In this document: positions 12,993 to 15,149 of the stretch, one piece after another
How positions within the stretch are numbered: the first letter of the stretch is position 1
Layout of the letters: each line of letters starts with the position of its first letter
NCBI GenBank assembly: GCA_030728235.1
Contig: JANRAA010000184.1
Location: forward strand, 1-15,149
Direction of reading: 5' to 3'
Source: Flavobacteriales bacterium
GTDB lineage: Bacteria > Bacteroidota > Bacteroidia > Flavobacteriales_D > Sanyastnellaceae
Length of the DNA stretch: 15,149 bases
Translations under genes and position numbers: made by a program
The notes under the pieces: generated by a model
Database searches by the model: none
Told to the model about the DNA's origin: nothing
What the model saw: only the letters and a program-made list of their open reading frames with translations

Positions 12993-15149
12993 ATGTCTGC
13001 TTCACACAAATTCTTTCAAGCCTTGATGTTTGCATCATTGGCACTTTCGATTCAAATTGTCAATGGACAAACTTATGGTTGCACCGACGTTACAGCTTGT
13101 AACTTTAACCCACTAGCTACGAATGAAAACAATACTTGTAGCTATCCTCAGTGGTATATACCTGCATTATCGCAAGGAGCAGCTGGACCTGCAATTCAAA
13201 CATGCATCCAACCACCAGGGTATATAGCGGTAAATCAGAATTGTGCATCTTCAGTTATATTAAATGACCCTTATTGCGTGCAAACAACTTGGGATGGAAT
13301 TTGTCAGAGTGCCTTTAACGTATGCACCCCATCAGGTTGCACCGATGAGAATGCTTGCAATTTCGACCCTACAGCAATAAACAACGATGGAAGCTGCTCA
13401 TACGGGACAAATCCACAAATCACGTCTATTTCACTAGCTAATTTCAACTGCTCAGGAGGTCAGATAATAGATGTTATTGGTATCGACCTTTGTGGTATTG
13501 TATCTATCGACATCCTCGGAGAAATCCTGACCTTCACATCATTTAGCAACACACATCTTCAATGTGTTACACCTCCCGGAGCTGGAAGCGCTGATTTGAA
13601 AATCACGACATTGGCAGGGATAGCTACATTCCCTATATCTTACAACCCTCCAGTTTTTAGCGGCATAGCCCCGCTAAGCATAAATTGTGCAGGAGGCGTT
13701 GTAATTTCTATAGCAGGATCAAACCTTTGTGATGCAGCGGTTTTGTTCAATGGAAATCTCTTAATTCCGACTTTTAATAGCCCAACTGTTGTATCCTTTA
13801 TAAGCCTTCCCGGGAGCGGAATTGCCAATGTCGAAATCATCACTTCAAGCGGCAGTTTTCAAACAAACATAACTTATACTGCTCCACTTATATCAGCAGT
13901 CAGTACAAGTTCGATTGCTTGCGATGGAAGTTTCGTTTTGGATATTTTGGGCAGCAATTTATGTGACGCACAAGTTTTCATTGGCACTGAAGAAGCAATT
14001 GTTCTGAATAACACAGCTTCGGCAATCCATTGTGCTACAACACCAGGAACAGGTAGTGCTAATTTAACAATCGTGACCCCGTCTGGAAGTTCAAATATTC
14101 TACCCTTGAACTATTTAGCACCGGTAATTACCGCATTGAGTTTGACCACTTTTGACTGCCTCGGTGGACAAGAGCTTATAATCACAGGAAGTAACTTGTG
14201 TGAGTCGGCATTGACAATCGGTGGAGTACAGGTACCGATCACTTCAAACTCATCGACTCAAATTTCGGCAACAATTCCCCCCGGTAGCGGGAACGCTACT
14301 GTGGTCGTTACGTCAGACTCTGGAGTTTCGAATACACTCAATGCACAATACAGTCCGCTCGGATGCACAGATCCAGAAGCTTGCAATTTCAACCCATCTG
14401 CGAATTGCGATGATGGAAACTGCTTGTACCTTGATTGCAATGGTGATTGCGGTGGACTTGCAATTTTGGATGCCTGCAATAACTGTATCGTTCCAGAAAT
14501 ATCAGAAGTGGTTCATACATTCACCGCATTAGCCCAAGAGCAAACCTTTGTACTCCCGCAAAATGTCGACAGAATTGTTGTCGAACTGTATGGCGCGTCA
14601 GGTGGTCAAGATCTTGGAGCGACCCTATCTGACCCATTCGCTAATGGCGGATTGGGAGGGTATGTTTATGGAGAAATGGATGTGACCGATCATTTCTTTT
14701 ACATCAACGTCGGAAGGCGAGCATACTCATACAACGGAGGAGGAGGAGGTTTTCAAAGCGTTGGTGGCGGTGCTTCCGATATCCGTCAAGGAGGTAATGC
14801 GCAGCAAAACCGCATTGTTGTTGCCGGTGGTGGCGGCGGCGGCCGATTCAATGGCAGTGTGTTTCAAGGTGGCGCTGGTGGCGGATTGATAGGTGGAGAT
14901 GGAAACGGCCCAGCTGGACAAGTTGGTACCGGAGGCACCCAGACTTCTGGAGGAACTGGTCTTTCAAATGGCAACGGAACAGCTTTTAGTGGTGGTTTTG
15001 GACAAGCAGGCGGCGGCGGTGGCTGGTTTGGCGGCGGAGCAGGACAAAATGGCTCAGGTGGTGGCGGATCCTCCTACTTAGGCAATCTTGAGAATGCATA
15101 TTCCAACGCTGGTGTAAACGATGGCGACGGCTACGTTATCATCAAATAC
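12993..15149 (+). CDS. Secreted modular protein: GCTD Cys modules, four TIG repeats and Gly-rich domain (3' end cut)
   Basis: The frame is open from ATG 12993 to the window end (719 codons, no stop), so the C-terminus is missing. The signal peptide is residues 1-26 (...NGQ). Three GCTD modules (Cys30-36-49, 116-122-135, 458-464-477) share exact C-x5-C-x12-C spacing. Residues 51-111 form a Cys-rich insert with NDPYCVQTTWDGIC. Four TIG/IPT repeats follow (about 143-219, 222-297, 299-377, 378-456), each with a C-x13-C pair ending in a SNLC-like motif. A DCNGDCGG motif lies at 481-488. From residue 508 on there is a Gly-rich (PF12810-like) domain with GGASDIR at 592-598 and long Gly runs. It should be exported and exposed at the surface or released, with a role in adhesion or matrix inferred only. 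In Bacteroidota a type IX sorting domain often ends such proteins and could lie beyond the edge. Confidence 0.88.
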   Translation, partial: MSASHKFFQALMFASLALSIQIVNGQTYGCTDVTACNFNPLATNENNTCSYPQWYIPALSQGAAGPAIQTCIQPPGYIAVNQNCASSVILNDPYCVQTTWDGICQSAFNVCTPSGCTDENACNFDPTAINNDGSCSYGTNPQITSISLANFNCSGGQIIDVIGIDLCGIVSIDILGEILTFTSFSNTHLQCVTPPGAGSADLKITTLAGIATFPISYNPPVFSGIAPLSINCAGGVVISIAGSNLCDAAVLFNGNLLIPTFNSPTVVSFISLPGSGIANVEIITSSGSFQTNITYTAPLISAVSTSSIACDGSFVLDILGSNLCDAQVFIGTEEAIVLNNTASAIHCATTPGTGSANLTIVTPSGSSNILPLNYLAPVITALSLTTFDCLGGQELIITGSNLCESALTIGGVQVPITSNSSTQISATIPPGSGNATVVVTSDSGVSNTLNAQYSPLGCTDPEACNFNPSANCDDGNCLYLDCNGDCGGLAILDACNNCIVPEISEVVHTFTALAQEQTFVLPQNVDRIVVELYGASGGQDLGATLSDPFANGGLGGYVYGEMDVTDHFFYINVGRRAYSYNGGGGGFQSVGGGASDIRQGGNAQQNRIVVAGGGGGGRFNGSVFQGGAGGGLIGGDGNGPAGQVGTGGTQTSGGTGLSNGNGTAFSGGFGQAGGGGGWFGGGAGQNGSGGGGSSYLGNLENAYSNAGVNDGDGYVIIKY

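Noticed and set aside
14221..14532. Plus-strand open frame of 103 codons
   Set aside because: It overlaps the TIG-repeat part of the secreted protein in another phase; the Cys periodicity and Gly-rich continuation support the longer frame.
1..15149. tRNA, rRNA, insertion sequence or prophage genes
   Set aside because: I found no cloverleaf-like sequence, rRNA segment, transposase, integrase or phage structural motif on either strand by reading.

Overview
The window looks like a chromosomal segment of a member of Bacteroidota, most likely a marine or environmental Flavobacteriales-type organism. The reasons are the protein families (a DUF5916 outer-membrane protein, a YugP-type zinc peptidase, an AlgI-like MBOAT paired with an SGNH-like protein, and a secreted protein with GCTD-type Cys repeats, TIG repeats and a Gly-rich domain), moderate-to-low GC, start codons mostly without Shine-Dalgarno sequences, and promoter-like TAnnTTTG boxes. 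This assignment is inferred from gene content; there is no rRNA or other phylogenetic marker.

Positions 1-5129, minus strand. A DUF853/HerA-like ATPase runs off the left edge (1-1160). Right of it is a tight run of six co-directional genes read from right to left: an FMN-dependent glutamate-synthase-like oxidoreductase with a membrane anchor, a YugP-like membrane zinc peptidase, a 71-aa lipoprotein, a secreted coiled-coil protein, a DUF937-like small protein and an 86-aa protein. Junctions are 1 nt, 13 nt or less, overlapping, 24 nt and 33 nt. The run ends in a strong intrinsic terminator at 1193-1218, so it looks like one operon with several uncharacterised envelope proteins.

Positions 5206-9771. 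A hairpin repeat separates the operon from a divergent polyphosphate kinase 2 gene. That gene overlaps the 3' end of a convergent endonuclease/exonuclease/phosphatase-family lipoprotein by 4 nt. The lipoprotein gene is in turn divergent from a large CBM9-like/DUF5916 outer-membrane protein.

Positions 9772-12807. A 668-bp gap holds an unrecognised short open frame and two more copies of the hairpin repeat. It is followed by a two-gene unit: an MBOAT O-acyltransferase and a membrane-anchored SGNH-like protein, a pairing typical of surface-polysaccharide O-acylation.

Positions 12808-15149. After a spacer with a promoter-like element, a large secreted modular protein begins and runs off the right edge: a signal peptide, three GCTD Cys modules, four TIG/IPT repeats with a fixed Cys pair, and a Gly-rich domain. 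It is probably a cell-surface or exported adhesin-type protein.

The most unusual feature is the family of three 44-45-bp AT-rich inverted repeats (5206-5252, 10192-10235, 10267-10318). Among them one stem position changes C-G to U-G to U-A, so pairing is kept.
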